Program-made: the position numbers and the translations under genes
NCBI RefSeq assembly: GCF_009938205.1
Contig: NZ_AP019654.1
Coordinates: 2,942,540-3,006,539 of the forward strand
Source of the DNA: Vibrio panuliri
GTDB lineage: Bacteria > Pseudomonadota > Gammaproteobacteria > Enterobacterales > Vibrionaceae
Reading direction: 5' to 3'
Length of the DNA stretch: 64,000 bases
Part shown: one piece after another, positions 18,375 to 32,625 of the stretch
Position numbering within the stretch: position 1 is the stretch's first letter
Layout: each line of letters begins with the position of its first letter
The notes under the pieces: model-generated
The model's database searches: none
Told to the model about the DNA's origin: nothing
What the model saw: only the letters and a program-made list of their open reading frames with translations

Positions 18375-19442
18375 TTACTTGTGATACGGTTTAGAAAGCT
18401 CGTGAACCGCTTCCACAAACACACCAGCATTTTCTGGTGGAACATCCAGATGGATACCATGGCCTAGGTTAAATACATGACCTGTACCTGCATCACCATA
18501 GCCTTCTAGGATTGATGACACTTCTTCACGAATACGCTCAGGTGATGCGTATAACATTGAAGGATCCATGTTACCTTGCAGCGCCACTTTATCGCCAATG
18601 CGCGCTTTCGCATCAGCAATGTTGATTGTCCAGTCTAGACCGACAGCGTCACAGCCTGTTGCTGCGATCTGTTCAAGCCACATACCACCGTTCTTCGTGA
18701 ACAAAGTCACCGGTACACGACGACCATCATTTTCACGGATAAGACCATCAACAATCTTATGCATGTATTGCAGCGAGAACAGGTTGTAATCACGAGGAGT
18801 CAAAACACCACCCCAAGTGTCAAACACCATTACTGACTGTGCACCCGCTTTGATTTGCGCGTTAAGGTACTCGATAACGCTATCGGCCAGCTTATCCAGT
18901 AACAAGTGCAGAGTTTGTGGCTCTGCGTACATCATTTTTTTAATTTTGGTGAAGGCTTTCGAGCTACCACCTTCTACCATGTAGGTAGCGAGTGTCCAAG
19001 GGCTTCCTGAGAAACCGATCAATGGCACTTCACCTTGAAGATCTTTACGGATCTGACGTACTGCGTTCATCACATACTGCAGTTCACCTTCTGGGTCCGG
19101 AATGCCGATCTTATCCACGTCTGCCTTACAAGTGATTGGTTTATCAAAAACCGGGCCTTCACCTGTTTCAAAACGTAAACCAAGCCCCATTGCATCGGGA
19201 ATGGTCAGAATATCAGAGAACAAAATGGCCGCGTCCAACGGGAAACGACGTAAAGGCTGAAGAGTCACTTCAGAAGCGAGCTCTGCGTTACGACACAGTG
19301 ACATAAAATCACCCGCTTGGGCGCGCGTCGCTTTGTACTCAGGTAGGTAACGACCTGCTTGGCGCATCATCCATACTGGGGTGTAATCTACCGGCTGTTT
19401 TAAAAGCGCGCGCAGATAACGATCATTCTTTAATTCTGTCAT
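18375..19442 (-). CDS. hemE: Uroporphyrinogen decarboxylase
   Basis: HemE decarboxylates the four acetate side chains of uroporphyrinogen III to give coproporphyrinogen III in haem synthesis. The 355-residue product has the family signatures [15 protein letters not shown] near the N-terminus, with the substrate-binding Arg residues, and [12 protein letters not shown] in the middle. It lies downstream of nudC on the same strand, the enterobacterial rsd | nudC-hemE order. Confidence 0.98.
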   Translation of the reverse strand: MTELKNDRYLRALLKQPVDYTPVWMMRQAGRYLPEYKATRAQAGDFMSLCRNAELASEVTLQPLRRFPLDAAILFSDILTIPDAMGLGLRFETGEGPVFDKPITCKADVDKIGIPDPEGELQYVMNAVRQIRKDLQGEVPLIGFSGSPWTLATYMVEGGSSKAFTKIKKMMYAEPQTLHLLLDKLADSVIEYLNAQIKAGAQSVMVFDTWGGVLTPRDYNLFSLQYMHKIVDGLIRENDGRRVPVTLFTKNGGMWLEQIAATGCDAVGLDWTINIADAKARIGDKVALQGNMDPSMLYASPERIREEVSSILEGYGDAGTGHVFNLGHGIHLDVPPENAGVFVEAVHELSKPYHK

Positions 19443-19559
19443 TATGCTTTTCCAATCTTAGGCCTTATTTTTAACGCCCGTATTCTAACACTGTTTTGCT
19501 CGCAAAAGCCGAGTGCTTTGCAACCTAGATCAAGTTATTAACTTTTTATTCAATGGTTA

Positions 19560-19691
19560 ATTTGCACCCGCCTCCTATCAGTGTTAAAAATTCCAACGCT
19601 AGCGAAAACTACAATAATTAACTGGGTACTCAGTACTCAGCATCTCATAACGACATCTTACTTACCCCCTCCCTCTCGGAGGGTTTTTTTT
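19560..19691 (+). ncRNA. Candidate small RNA between nudC and hemE
   Basis: A strong plus-strand intrinsic terminator (19667-19691) has no plus-strand gene in front of it. Upstream is a possible promoter: TTGCAC at about 19562, 17 bases, then TAAAAA. The predicted RNA would be about 100 bases and contains a CGCTAGCG palindrome and a GTACT-C-AGTAC hairpin before the terminator. The boundaries are approximate and no known RNA family was recognised. Confidence 0.4.
19667..19691 (+). terminator. Orphan plus-strand intrinsic terminator
   Basis: CCCTCC pairs with GGAGGG around CTCTC and is followed by eight Ts on the plus strand. On the minus strand the T-run precedes the stem as As, so it cannot terminate nudC transcription. 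Confidence 0.8.
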
Positions 19692-19693
19692 AT

Positions 19694-20488
19694 CTATTTT
19701 TCAGTAAGATGCTGTTTTATATCCGCCACTGTTCGTTCTATTAGTGCTCGGGCAATCGTCCCCTCCGGAGCCACTGGAGGCATCTCCTCAACCGAAAACC
19801 ACTGAGCGTCACTCAATTCGCTGTAATCAGGTTTAACACTGCCTGACTGATAATCGGCCAAGAATCCCATCATCATACTGGAAGGAAATGCCCATGGCTG
19901 ACTACCAAAATAACGAATATTGGTCACGTCGATGCCGGTTTCTTCCTTAACTTCCCTTGCGACACATTGCTCGAGTGTTTCGCCAACCTCAAGGAAACCC
20001 GCAATAACCGTGTACATGCCGTTGCGATGGCGTGGATGCTGGGCAAGAAGAATTTGATCTTGTTTGCGCACTGCAACAATAATGCAGGGGAAAATCCTTG
20101 GATAATGCAATGTTCGGCACTCGCCACACTGCATGGCAAGCTGATTGTGATTAAGATGATTCCTGCCGCCACACAAAGGGCAAAAACGCATGCTTTGGGA
20201 CATATGTCCATATTGCACCGCTTTGCTCACCAACAAAAATAACGGTTGAGGAAAAGCCAAACACTCACGTAGTGAAGTCAGGGTTAGTTGCTGCTCTACA
20301 TCTTGCTCATTGAGCCACAATACTGGGAGTGCGTTATACATACCCACGCAGGTTGCTTTGTCTAAATTGAAACAAAATTCTTCTGCGCTGCCTATTGGCA
20401 ACTCACCTTCTGGCAACCAAACCTCACTACCTGAAACCACACACCAGTATGCACGGCACTGTTGGTCAATTTCACTGTTCTCTATCAT
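19694..20488 (-). CDS. nudC: NAD+ diphosphatase / deNADding Nudix hydrolase NudC
   Basis: NudC hydrolyses NADH and removes NAD caps from RNA 5' ends. From ATG 20488 (GGGAA site just upstream) the product is 264 residues. A four-cysteine zinc site is visible as CPLC and CGEC, followed by the Nudix box GFLEVGE...REVKEETGI with its Glu metal ligands, and the NudC-type SQPWAFPSS motif downstream that selects NAD(H). It is divergent from rsd and upstream of hemE. Confidence 0.95.
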   Translation of the reverse strand: MIENSEIDQQCRAYWCVVSGSEVWLPEGELPIGSAEEFCFNLDKATCVGMYNALPVLWLNEQDVEQQLTLTSLRECLAFPQPLFLLVSKAVQYGHMSQSMRFCPLCGGRNHLNHNQLAMQCGECRTLHYPRIFPCIIVAVRKQDQILLAQHPRHRNGMYTVIAGFLEVGETLEQCVAREVKEETGIDVTNIRYFGSQPWAFPSSMMMGFLADYQSGSVKPDYSELSDAQWFSVEEMPPVAPEGTIARALIERTVADIKQHLTEK

Positions 20489-20672
20489 TAGCTTCCCTCT
20501 ATGCTTGCAGTTCAACCATTTTACTGGCAATCTAAATTCATACCAGAATTTGTGTCTATTAGGTTTTTTGACTACAAATTGGGTAAGGACAAATAGATTT
20601 GTAATCTATCACTGCTTTGCAATGCAAAGCTTAATAATCACCGGAGTGTGATTGGATCATGAGGGCATGGTC

Positions 20673-21161
20673 ATGCTAAAAAAATTCAAACAAACACAGG
20701 AACAGTGGGGTGGCTCAAGTGAAGTCATCGACCATTGGTTAGAGACTCGTCAGTCACTGATTGTCGAGTACTGTAAGCTTGCCGCGCTTCAACCCGCTAG
20801 TCAAAAAGCTCCCCTTTCTTCGCTGCCAACCCCGGCTGAACTCCAAAGCTTTTGCCAACATCTTGTCGACTATATTTCTGAAGGTCATTTTAAGATCTAC
20901 GATATGGTGATGGATAAGTGGCGAACAACCGGATTTCAAGCCACTGATGAAATCAATACGGCTTACGCCAAAATTGTTTTAACCACCGACCCTTTACTTA
21001 ACTTCACTGACAAATACGCCGATGTGAGTGATGAAGACACACTCGATGATTTTGATGAAGATCTGTCTAATGTCGGAGAAATTTTAGAAATCAGGTTTGG
21101 TGTGGAAGATCACCTTATCCAATTAATTGCCGATAGCTTAGCAGTGCCACCGGGCGCGTAG
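20673..21161 (+). CDS. rsd: Anti-sigma-70 factor Rsd
   Basis: Rsd binds sigma-70 region 4 and helps redistribute RNA polymerase to alternative sigma factors in stationary phase. The product is 162 residues from ATG 20673, chosen because a GAGG site lies eight bases upstream and the N-terminus then matches E. coli Rsd; in-frame TTG 20652 and ATG 20667 are alternatives. The helical core includes the SLVDYLSAGHF-like segment VDYISEGHFKIYD. The C-terminus is acidic. It sits divergent from nudC and convergent with rpoC. Confidence 0.93.
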   Translation: MLKKFKQTQEQWGGSSEVIDHWLETRQSLIVEYCKLAALQPASQKAPLSSLPTPAELQSFCQHLVDYISEGHFKIYDMVMDKWRTTGFQATDEINTAYAKIVLTTDPLLNFTDKYADVSDEDTLDDFDEDLSNVGEILEIRFGVEDHLIQLIADSLAVPPGA

Positions 21162-21497
21162 ATATTGGAACGCCCAGCCGTGCTGCTGGGCTATGAAGAT
21201 AGAAACGCCCAACCTTGTTGGGCTACACAACCCTGCACTACGAAGTGTTGAACATAAGCCTTTTCAGTGGCTTTCGCCACTCTCATTTCTTCGATCCCAT
21301 CTCTAAATTCTTAACTCTCAATTCTCATTATGAGCCGCTAAGCTGAATGCTCCAACACCACACTAACTAAGCGTAATAAGCAGATTCTCGACAACGGTCC
21401 TGCGTCACTTTCGGCAACGACAAACTGGGCAATGCGTACGAAGGCATCTATTTAGAGATATGGGTTTACTTATCCTCATTGATTTACCCCCAAACGC
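21162..21497. other. Hairpin-rich intergenic region between rsd and rpoC
   Basis: No gene is evident. Just after rsd are two look-alike hairpins, each preceded by a GAAAC/GGAAC-type lead: GCCCAGC/GCTGGGC (21172-21191) and GCCCAAC/GTTGGGC (21207-21223). About 270 bases of unassigned sequence follow. The paired hairpins look like a short interspersed Vibrio repeat, but that needs a genome-wide search. Confidence 0.4.
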
Positions 21498-21523
21498 AAA
21501 AAAGGCACCCGAAGGTGCCTTTT
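21498..21523. terminator. Terminator at the end of rpoC (bidirectional with rsd)
   Basis: AAAAGGCACC-TTCG-GGTGCCTTTTTT on the minus strand is a classic UUCG-loop intrinsic terminator. On the plus strand it ends CCTTTTG. Confidence 0.92.
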
Positions 21524-21546
21524 GTTATTTCTTATTCAGCGACGAA

Positions 21547-25749
<4,203 letters not shown>

Positions 25750-25823
25750 AATCAGCTCCTGTAAGGAGTTAAAAGGAGCCCACCGTTAAGTGAGCACCTT
25801 CTACCTAATAATCGCTTTTACTT

Positions 25824-25843
25824 CCCCAAGCCAAGGCTTGGGG
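25824..25843. other. Perfect hairpin between rpoB and rpoC
   Basis: CCCCAAGCC-AA-GGCTTGGGG forms a nine-base-pair arm pair within the 104-base gap. No T-run follows on the minus strand, so it is more likely an mRNA processing or stability element than a terminator. Confidence 0.45.
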
Positions 25844-25853
25844 AGATAAGAGA

Positions 25854-28800
25854 TTACTCTTCGTCTTCTAGCTCGATGTTGATACCTAGCGAGCGAATCT
25901 CTTTCAACAATACGTTGAACGATTCTGGCATGCCAGGTTCCATGCTGTGGTTACCGTCTACGATGTTTTTGTACATCTTAGTACGGCCGTTAACGTCATC
26001 CGACTTAACGGTTAGCATTTCTTGTAGCGTGTAAGCAGCACCGTATGCTTCTAGTGCCCATACTTCCATCTCACCGAAACGCTGACCACCGAACTGAGCT
26101 TTACCACCAAGTGGCTGCTGAGTTACTAGGCTGTACGAACCAGTTGAACGAGCGTGCATCTTGTCATCAACAAGGTGGTTCAGTTTCAGCATGTACATGT
26201 AACCTACAGTTACAGGACGCTCAAACGCATCACCTGTGCGACCATCAAATAGCGTTAGCTGACCAGATGTTGGAAGGTCTGCTAGTTCTAGTAGCGCTTT
26301 GATTGATGATTCTGGTGCACCATCAAATACTGGCGTTGCAATTGGTAGACCACCACGTAGGTTGCCAATCAATGTGCGAACTTCAGCATCAGATAGAGAA
26401 GCAATGTCTACTTTCTGGCGAGTATCGCCTAGGTCGTAAACTTTTTGCAGGAATTCGCGGAATTTCGCTAGCTCTTGCTGCTCTTTCACCATCTTGTTGA
26501 TCTTGTCACCAATACCTTTCGCCGCCAGACCTAAGTGTACTTCTAGGATCTGACCGATGTTCATACGCGAAGGTACACCCAGTGGGTTTAGTACGATATC
26601 AACTGGCTGACCAGTTTCATCGTATGGCATGTCTTCAACAGGGTTGATCTTAGAGATTACACCCTTGTTACCGTGACGACCGGCCATCTTATCACCAGGC
26701 TGGATGCGACGTTTAACCGCAAGGTAAACCTTAACGATCTTCAGTACGCCAGGTGCTAGATCATCACCTTGTGTGATCTTACGACGCTTAGTTTCAAACT
26801 TCTTATCGAAGTCTGCACGTAGCTCGTCATACTGCTCTGCTAGTTGCTCAAGCTGAGTCTGTAGAGCATCATCTTCAAGCGTTAGCTCTAGCCACTTCTT
26901 ACGATCAGTCGTGTCTAGTTTCGCTTCAGAGTAACCACCGTCGATCAATACAGCGCGAACACGGTTAAGAAGGCCGCCCTCAAGAATCTGGAATTCTTCA
27001 GTTAGGTCTTTCTTCGCTTCTTTCAGCTGCATCTGTTCAATTTCAAGTGCACGTTTGTCTTTTTCAACACCGTCACGAGTAAATACTTGAACGTCGATGA
27101 TAGTACCTGAAACAGAGTTTGGTACGCGTAGAGACGTATCTTTCACGTCTGACGCTTTCTCACCGAAGATAGCGCGTAGTAGCTTCTCTTCTGGAGTTAG
27201 CTGAGTTTCACCTTTAGGTGTTACTTTACCTACAAGGATGTCACCGCCTTTCACTTCCGCACCGATGTAAACGATACCTGACTCATCTAGTTTAGATAGA
27301 GCAGACTCACCTACGTTTGGAATGTCAGCTGTGATCTCTTCTGCACCCAGCTTAGTATCACGTGCCACACAAGATAGTTCTTGGATGTGGATTGTCGTGA
27401 AGCGGTCTTCTTGAACTACGCGCTCAGATACTAAGATCGAGTCTTCGAAGTTGTAACCGTTCCAAGGCATGAACGCGATACGCATGTTCTGACCAAGAGC
27501 AAGTTCACCTAGGTCTGTTGAAGGACCATCAGCAAGAACGTCGCCACGAGCCACTGGTTCACCTGGCATCACACATGGACGCTGGTTGATACAAGTGTTC
27601 TGGTTAGAACGAGTGTATTTAGTTAGGTTGTAGATATCGATACCTGCTTCACCAGGGATCAATTCTTCTTCGTTCACTTTAACAACGATACGAGAAGCAT
27701 CTACAGACTGGATTACACCACCACGTTTCGCTACTGCAGTTACACCTGAGTCAACAGCGATGTTGCGTTCGATACCAGTACCTACTAGAGGTTTGTCAGC
27801 TTTCAGTGTTGGAACTGCCTGACGTTGCATGTTCGCACCCATTAGGGCACGGTTCGCATCATCGTGTTCTAGGAACGGGATTAGCGAGGCTGCAATTGAT
27901 ACTACCTGGTTCGTTGCAACGTCCATGTACTGAGCGTGCTCACGAGGGTGAAGACCAGATTCACCTTTTTGACGAGCTGTGATCAGCTCTTCTGCAAACG
28001 TGCCATCTTCGTTTAGCTTAGTGTTCGCCTGAGCGATAACGAATTGACCTTCTTCGATTGCAGATAGGTAATCTACTTCGTCTGTTACTACGCCATCTAC
28101 TACGCGACGGTATGGAGTCTCAAGGAAACCGTACTCGTTACAACGCGCAAACGCAGATAGAGAGTTGATCAGACCGATGTTTGGACCTTCTGGCGTTTCG
28201 ATCGGACATAGACGACCGTAGTGAGTTACGTGTACGTCACGTACTTCAAAGCCAGCGCGTTCACGAGTTAGACCGCCAGGACCCAATGCAGAAATACGAC
28301 GTTTGTGCGTTACTTCTGATAACGGGTTGTTTTGGTCCATGAACTGTGAAAGCTGTGAAGAGCCAAAGAATTCTTTAACCGCTGCTGAAATAGGCTTAGC
28401 GTTGATTAGATCTTGAGGCATGATTGCATCAAGGTCACCAAGGCTTAGGCGCTCTTTCACTGCACGTTCAACACGTACAAGACCAACGCGGAATTGGTTC
28501 TCAGCCATTTCACCAACAGAACGGATACGACGGTTACCTAGGTGGTCGATATCATCGACTTCACCGATACCGTTACGGATCGCGATCAGTTTCTTCATCA
28601 CTTCGATGATGTCTTGCTCATCTAGTGTGCCTTGCTCTTCTGCGTCAGTACGAGCGATCGAGCTGTTGAACTTCATACGGCCAACAGTTGATAGATCGTA
28701 GCGCTCTTCAGAGAAGAATAGGCTTTCGAATAGAGCTTCTGCAGCTTCTTTCGTTGGTGGCTCGCCAGGGCGCATCATGCGGTAGATTTCTACCAGTGCA

Positions 28801-29882
28801 GAAATACGGTCAACAGTGCTGTCAACACGCAATGTTTCTGACATGAATGGGCCGTGGTCTAGATCGTTCGTAAATAGAACTTCTAGAGCTTTGTGACCAG
28901 CTTGAGATAGGTTTGCTAGAGCTTCCAAGCTAATTTCTTGGTTCGCGCCAACAATGATCTCACCAGTCGCTTCATTGATGTAATCTTTCGATGCAACTTT
29001 ACCAACGATGTACTCTACTGGTACTTCGATGTGGTCAACGCCATCTTTTTCAAGTTGACGGATATGACGCGCAGTTACACGACGACCTTGCTCAATGTAA
29101 ACTTTGCCGTTTGCTTCGATATCAAATGAAGCAGTCTCACCACGTAGGCGATCTGGGATCAACTCCATCATTAGAGTTTGATCTTTTACTTGGAAGTTCA
29201 CTTTTTCGAAGAATAGATCAAGGATCTCTTCAGTTGACTTACCAAGTGCGCGCAAGATGATTGACGCTGGCAGTTTACGACGGCGGTCGATACGTACGTA
29301 CAGGTTGTCCTTAGGATCGAACTCAAAGTCTAACCATGAGCCACGGTAAGGAATGATACGTGCGTTGTATAGAACTTTACCTGATGAGTGGGTCTTACCC
29401 TTATCGCTGTCGAAGAACACGCCTGGGCTTCTATGCAGCTGGGATACGATAACCCTCTCGGTACCATTGATTACGAAGGTACCATTGTCTGTCATAAGCG
29501 GAATTTCGCCCATGTAGACTTCTTGTTCTTTAATGTCTTTTACAGTACCTGCTGGCGCGTCTTTATCAAAAATAACTAGGCGTAGTTTAACGCGTAGTGG
29601 TTTTGAATAAGTAACACCGCGAATTTGACATTCTTTAACGTCAAAAACTGGCTCACCAAGACGGTAGCTAACGTATTGCAGCTCTGAATTGCCGTTGTAG
29701 CTCTGAATTGGGAATACAGAACGGAAAGCAGCCTCAAGACCGTATTGTCCCTCAGGATCCTGTTCGATAAATTTTTCGAACGAATCGAGCTGGATCGATA
29801 GCAGGTATGGAATGTCCAAAACTTGTGGACGAGTACCAAAGTCCTTACGGATGCGCTTTTTCTCGGTATAAGAGTAAACCAT
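25854..29882 (-). CDS. rpoB: RNA polymerase subunit beta
   Basis: The product is 1342 residues from ATG 29882 (GAGGA site six bases upstream), the same length as E. coli RpoB. The rifampicin-binding cluster (about residues 507-540, [20 protein letters not shown] then [11 protein letters not shown]) has the drug-sensitive residues at the classic positions (Gln513, Asp516, His526 and Ser531 by E. coli numbering). The C-terminal [12 protein letters not shown] catalytic-site segment is intact. It is co-transcribed with rplJL through the attenuator upstream. Confidence 0.99.
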   Translation of the reverse strand: MVYSYTEKKRIRKDFGTRPQVLDIPYLLSIQLDSFEKFIEQDPEGQYGLEAAFRSVFPIQSYNGNSELQYVSYRLGEPVFDVKECQIRGVTYSKPLRVKLRLVIFDKDAPAGTVKDIKEQEVYMGEIPLMTDNGTFVINGTERVIVSQLHRSPGVFFDSDKGKTHSSGKVLYNARIIPYRGSWLDFEFDPKDNLYVRIDRRRKLPASIILRALGKSTEEILDLFFEKVNFQVKDQTLMMELIPDRLRGETASFDIEANGKVYIEQGRRVTARHIRQLEKDGVDHIEVPVEYIVGKVASKDYINEATGEIIVGANQEISLEALANLSQAGHKALEVLFTNDLDHGPFMSETLRVDSTVDRISALVEIYRMMRPGEPPTKEAAEALFESLFFSEERYDLSTVGRMKFNSSIARTDAEEQGTLDEQDIIEVMKKLIAIRNGIGEVDDIDHLGNRRIRSVGEMAENQFRVGLVRVERAVKERLSLGDLDAIMPQDLINAKPISAAVKEFFGSSQLSQFMDQNNPLSEVTHKRRISALGPGGLTRERAGFEVRDVHVTHYGRLCPIETPEGPNIGLINSLSAFARCNEYGFLETPYRRVVDGVVTDEVDYLSAIEEGQFVIAQANTKLNEDGTFAEELITARQKGESGLHPREHAQYMDVATNQVVSIAASLIPFLEHDDANRALMGANMQRQAVPTLKADKPLVGTGIERNIAVDSGVTAVAKRGGVIQSVDASRIVVKVNEEELIPGEAGIDIYNLTKYTRSNQNTCINQRPCVMPGEPVARGDVLADGPSTDLGELALGQNMRIAFMPWNGYNFEDSILVSERVVQEDRFTTIHIQELSCVARDTKLGAEEITADIPNVGESALSKLDESGIVYIGAEVKGGDILVGKVTPKGETQLTPEEKLLRAIFGEKASDVKDTSLRVPNSVSGTIIDVQVFTRDGVEKDKRALEIEQMQLKEAKKDLTEEFQILEGGLLNRVRAVLIDGGYSEAKLDTTDRKKWLELTLEDDALQTQLEQLAEQYDELRADFDKKFETKRRKITQGDDLAPGVLKIVKVYLAVKRRIQPGDKMAGRHGNKGVISKINPVEDMPYDETGQPVDIVLNPLGVPSRMNIGQILEVHLGLAAKGIGDKINKMVKEQQELAKFREFLQKVYDLGDTRQKVDIASLSDAEVRTLIGNLRGGLPIATPVFDGAPESSIKALLELADLPTSGQLTLFDGRTGDAFERPVTVGYMYMLKLNHLVDDKMHARSTGSYSLVTQQPLGGKAQFGGQRFGEMEVWALEAYGAAYTLQEMLTVKSDDVNGRTKMYKNIVDGNHSMEPGMPESFNVLLKEIRSLGINIELEDEE

Positions 29883-30061
29883 GGGGTTCCTCAGCTCGCT
29901 GATAAGTGACCCAAACTGTCCGCCTTTCACCTTGTCGATGGGGAGGGACAGTGACTAACAACTGTTTACTGTAGTGACATGACATTCTGATTGAATGCGA
30001 TGTTTTTTGCTCAGGTAGAGGTGCTTAAACAGCGGGAAAATTCACCTGTACCCTACAGCGC

Positions 30062-30092
30062 AAAAAGGCCGGTGGTCAATAAACCACCAGCC
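30062..30092 (-). terminator. rplL-rpoB attenuator
   Basis: On the minus strand GGCTGGTGGT pairs with ACCACCGGCC (one G-U), and TTTTT follows. It lies 30-60 bases after rplL. In E. coli a partial terminator here sets the ratio of ribosomal stalk protein to RNA polymerase. Confidence 0.8.
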
Positions 30093-30124
30093 AATAGCCT
30101 TTCGGCTAAGAAATTAAGTAATAA

Positions 30125-30493
30125 TTACTTAACTTCAACAGTAGCACCAGCTTCTTCTAGCTGAGCTTTAAGTGCGTCAGCTTCAGCTTTGTCAACACCT
30201 TCTTTAAGAGGTGCTGGAGCGCCGTCTACTAGAGCTTTAGCTTCTTTAAGACCTAGGCCAGTTGCGCCACGTACAGCTTTGATTACAGCAACTTTGTTAC
30301 CGCCAGCTGAAGTTAGGATTACGTCGAATTCAGTTTGCTCAGCAGCAGCTTCGCCTGCAGCAGCGCCGCCAGCAACAACAGCAGCAGCAGCAGTTACGCC
30401 GAATTTCTCTTCCATTGCTTCAATTAGTTCAACAACTTGCATTACAGACATTTCTGCAACTGCGTCTAGGATTTGCTCGTTAGTAATAGACAT
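30125..30493 (-). CDS. rplL: Large ribosomal subunit protein bL12 (L7/L12)
   Basis: This is the flexible stalk protein that recruits translation GTPases. At 122 residues it shows the N-terminal dimerisation helices, an Ala/Gly-rich hinge (about residues 36-52) and the C-terminal factor-binding domain ([20 protein letters not shown]). It follows rplJ by 57 bases. Confidence 0.99.
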   Translation of the reverse strand: MSITNEQILDAVAEMSVMQVVELIEAMEEKFGVTAAAAVVAGGAAAGEAAAEQTEFDVILTSAGGNKVAVIKAVRGATGLGLKEAKALVDGAPAPLKEGVDKAEADALKAQLEEAGATVEVK

Positions 30494-30550
30494 AACAATT
30501 CTCTTTTAAGTCAACAATAAGTTTATTAAGCAACCAGTAAAAAGCAAGGC

Positions 30551-31045
30551 TTATGCCGCTGCTTCTTCTTTTTGGTCGCGGATAGCAGCGATAGTACGAA
30601 CCAGCTTGCCAGCAGAAGCTTCTTTCATGCACATCATTAGGCGTGCGATAGCTTCGTCGTAAGTTGGTAGTGTCGCTAGTACTTCAGCGTCAGTTAGAGC
30701 GCCTTCAAATGCAGCAGCTTTGATCTCGAAATCTTTGTTCTCTTTAGCGAAGTCTTTGAAAAGACGCGCTGCAGCACCTGGGTGCTCGTTAGAGAATGCG
30801 ATTAGAGAAGGACCAGTGAAAGTGTCAGTTAGACACTCGTACTGTGTACCTTCAACTGCGCGACGTGCTAGAGTGTTACGAACAACTCGTAGGTAAACGC
30901 CCGATTCACGAGCTTGTTTACGTAGAGTAGTCATTGCACCAACAGCAACGCCACGAGAGTCAGCTACAACTGCAGAAAGTGCACCACTGGCAGCTTCGTT
31001 GACTTCAGCAACAATTGCTTTTTTGTCTAGAAGGTTTAAAGCCAT
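30551..31045 (-). CDS. rplJ: Large ribosomal subunit protein uL10
   Basis: uL10 anchors bL12 dimers to 23S rRNA. The product is 164 residues from ATG 31045 (AGGAG site 10 bases upstream). The sequence [15 protein letters not shown] and the C-terminal helix [18 protein letters not shown], which binds bL12, are recognisable. The 268-base leader upstream is probably folded for feedback by the L10-L12 complex. Confidence 0.98.
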   Translation of the reverse strand: MALNLLDKKAIVAEVNEAASGALSAVVADSRGVAVGAMTTLRKQARESGVYLRVVRNTLARRAVEGTQYECLTDTFTGPSLIAFSNEHPGAAARLFKDFAKENKDFEIKAAAFEGALTDAEVLATLPTYDEAIARLMMCMKEASAGKLVRTIAAIRDQKEEAAA

Positions 31046-31313
31046 CTTGGATTTACTCCTGGTTGTTATTACACCACTCACTATTATCACAACAGTGAGA
31101 GCTATTGAGGTGCTTCCCAGAAGAAAGGTAACTATTTACATAGAGCTTTCTGTCAGTTCGGGCACCATCTACGTAGGATAATTAAGCCAGCGTTTATTAA
31201 ATAAACTCAGACACCTACGGTCTTGGACGGAGACTGGGTCATAATTCAAACTAAACTCACAAGTGAGTTTAACGAACCAAAGTTCAGCCCCAACCACAAA
31301 TATTAGGCGCGAA
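31046..31313 (-). promoter_or_regulatory. rplJ leader (L10-type autoregulatory region)
   Basis: This is a gene-free region between the rplJ promoter and start codon. In gammaproteobacteria the rplJL leader binds the L10-L12 complex and represses its own translation. Visible pairing includes AAACTCACTTGTGAGTTT near 31252-31270 and CTCACTGTTGTGATAATAGTGAG near 31077-31099. The assignment rests on position and structure, not on a family search. Confidence 0.65.
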
Positions 31314-31335
31314 ATTATACACAAATTTCGCGCCT
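31305..31335 (-). terminator. GC-rich palindrome after rplA that overlaps the rplJ promoter
   Basis: GGCGCGAAATT and AATTTCGCGCC are perfect 11-base arms around an AT-rich loop. On the minus strand there is no true T-run, so termination of rplKA would be partial. Confidence 0.45.
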
Positions 31336-31341
31336 AAGCAA
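31314..31341 (-). promoter_or_regulatory. rplJ promoter
   Basis: Minus strand: -35 TTGCTT (31336-31341), 16-base spacer, -10 TATAAT (31314-31319) with upstream TGTG, then a GCGCC-containing discriminator. The GC-rich discriminator is the stringent-control type found at rRNA P1 and ribosomal protein promoters. Confidence 0.75.
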
Positions 31342-31346
31342 ATAAA

Positions 31347-32048
31347 TTAAGCTTGAGTGTTCAGAGTAGCCTGATCAACTGCAACGCCAGCACCCATTGT
31401 AGTAGAGATGCTTACTTTCTTCAGGAAAGTACCTTTCGCTGAAGATGGCTTAGCTTTCTTAAGAGCAACTAGAAGTGCTTCTAGGTTCTCTTTCAATTGT
31501 TCTGCGTCGAAAGACACTTTACCAATTGTTGTGTGAACGATACCGTTCTTGTCGTTACGGTAACGAACCTGACCAGCTTTAGCGTTCTTAACCGCTTCAG
31601 CAACGTTAGGAGTTACAGTACCAACTTTAGGGTTTGGCATAAGACCACGAGGACCTAGGATAGTACCTAGTTGACCAACAACGCGCATTGCATCTGGAGA
31701 AGCAACAACTACGTCGAAGTTCATTTCGCCCTTCTTAACTAGCTCAGCTAGATCTTCCATACCCACTAGGTCAGCGCCAGCTTCTTTAGCAGCTTCAGCG
31801 TTTGCACCTTGAGTGAATACAGCAACGCGGATATCACGACCAGTACCGTGTGGTAGTACAGTTGCACCACGTACGTTTTGGTCAGATTTACGAGCGTCGA
31901 TACCTAGGTTAACAGCAACGTCTACAGACTCAACGAATTTAGCAGTTGCTAGTTCTTTTAGAAGAGCTACAGCTTCGTTGATTTCGTATTCTTTAGTTAC
32001 GTCAACTTTTTCGCGGATTACGCGCATGCGCTTAGTAAGTTTTGCCAT
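31347..32048 (-). CDS. rplA: Large ribosomal subunit protein uL1
   Basis: uL1 is a 23S-binding protein at the E-site stalk and the translational repressor of its own rplKA mRNA. The 233-residue product has the two-domain L1 fold, with [15 protein letters not shown] in domain II. It starts four bases after the rplK stop, so translation is probably coupled. Confidence 0.99.
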   Translation of the reverse strand: MAKLTKRMRVIREKVDVTKEYEINEAVALLKELATAKFVESVDVAVNLGIDARKSDQNVRGATVLPHGTGRDIRVAVFTQGANAEAAKEAGADLVGMEDLAELVKKGEMNFDVVVASPDAMRVVGQLGTILGPRGLMPNPKVGTVTPNVAEAVKNAKAGQVRYRNDKNGIVHTTIGKVSFDAEQLKENLEALLVALKKAKPSSAKGTFLKKVSISTTMGAGVAVDQATLNTQA

Positions 32049-32052
32049 GTTC

Positions 32053-32481
32053 TTAACCCTCTACCACTAGGCCCATTGAACGAGCAGTACCCGCAATAGA
32101 GCGTTTCATCGCTTCGATATCAGCACCAGTCATATCAGCAGCTTTAGTTTCTGCGATTTCTTGGATTTGAGCTTCAGTTACAGTACCCACTTTTACAGTG
32201 TTTGGACGGCCTGAACCAGACTTAAGACCAGCAGCTTTCAGAAGAAGAGTAGCAGCAGGTGGAGTCTTAGTGATGAATGTGAAAGAACGGTCGTTGTAAA
32301 CAGTGATTACAACTGGTGTTGGTAGACCTTTCTCTAGAGATTCTGTTTTTGCGTTGAACGCTTTACAGAATTCCATGATGTTAACACCGTGTTGACCTAG
32401 TGCAGGACCAACTGGTGGACTTGGGTTCGCCATACCAGCTGCAACTTGTAGCTTGATGTAAGCTTCAACTTTCTTAGCCAT
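32053..32481 (-). CDS. rplK: Large ribosomal subunit protein uL11
   Basis: uL11 is part of the GTPase-associated centre and is needed for RelA activation. The 142-residue product has the Pro-rich switch [15 protein letters not shown] in the N-terminal domain and the rRNA-binding C-terminal domain ([13 protein letters not shown]). An AGGA site lies six bases upstream of ATG 32481. It is first in the rplKA unit. Confidence 0.99.
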   Translation of the reverse strand: MAKKVEAYIKLQVAAGMANPSPPVGPALGQHGVNIMEFCKAFNAKTESLEKGLPTPVVITVYNDRSFTFITKTPPAATLLLKAAGLKSGSGRPNTVKVGTVTEAQIQEIAETKAADMTGADIEAMKRSIAGTARSMGLVVEG

Positions 32482-32495
32482 GATAATTCCTAAAT

Positions 32496-32535
32496 TTGGG
32501 TTCTAGCGCTAATCCACTGATCAGCTCCCCGGTTA
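32496..32535 (-). promoter_or_regulatory. Probable L1-binding site in the rplK leader
   Basis: The leader RNA reads GGGGAGCTGATCAGTGGA, closely resembling the L1 site of 23S rRNA (GGAGCTGAAATCAGTCGA). Such mimicry is the known basis of L1 feedback repression of rplKA in enterobacteria. A following AGCGCT segment can pair further. Confidence 0.65.
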
Positions 32536-32564
32536 TTACAAAACTCTTTACTTCAGGGAGAAGT

Positions 32565-32600
32565 AAAAAGGCGCGAAATTATAGTCATAATCCGCGCCTT
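32565..32600 (-). terminator. secE-nusG terminator overlapping the rplK promoter
   Basis: Minus strand: AAGGCGCGG pairs with TCGCGCCTT, extended by ATTAT/ATAAT across a small internal loop, and runs into TTTTT. The -10 box of the rplK promoter lies inside the 3' arm. Confidence 0.7.
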
Positions 32601-32606
32601 AAACAA
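32578..32606 (-). promoter_or_regulatory. rplK promoter
   Basis: Minus strand: -35 TTGTTT (32601-32606), 17-base spacer, perfect -10 TATAAT (32578-32583), then TTCGCGCC as a GC-rich discriminator. It shares the TATAATTTCGCGCC core with the rplJ promoter. Confidence 0.75.
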
Positions 32607-32625
32607 GCCTTTATAAGGTGTTTTT

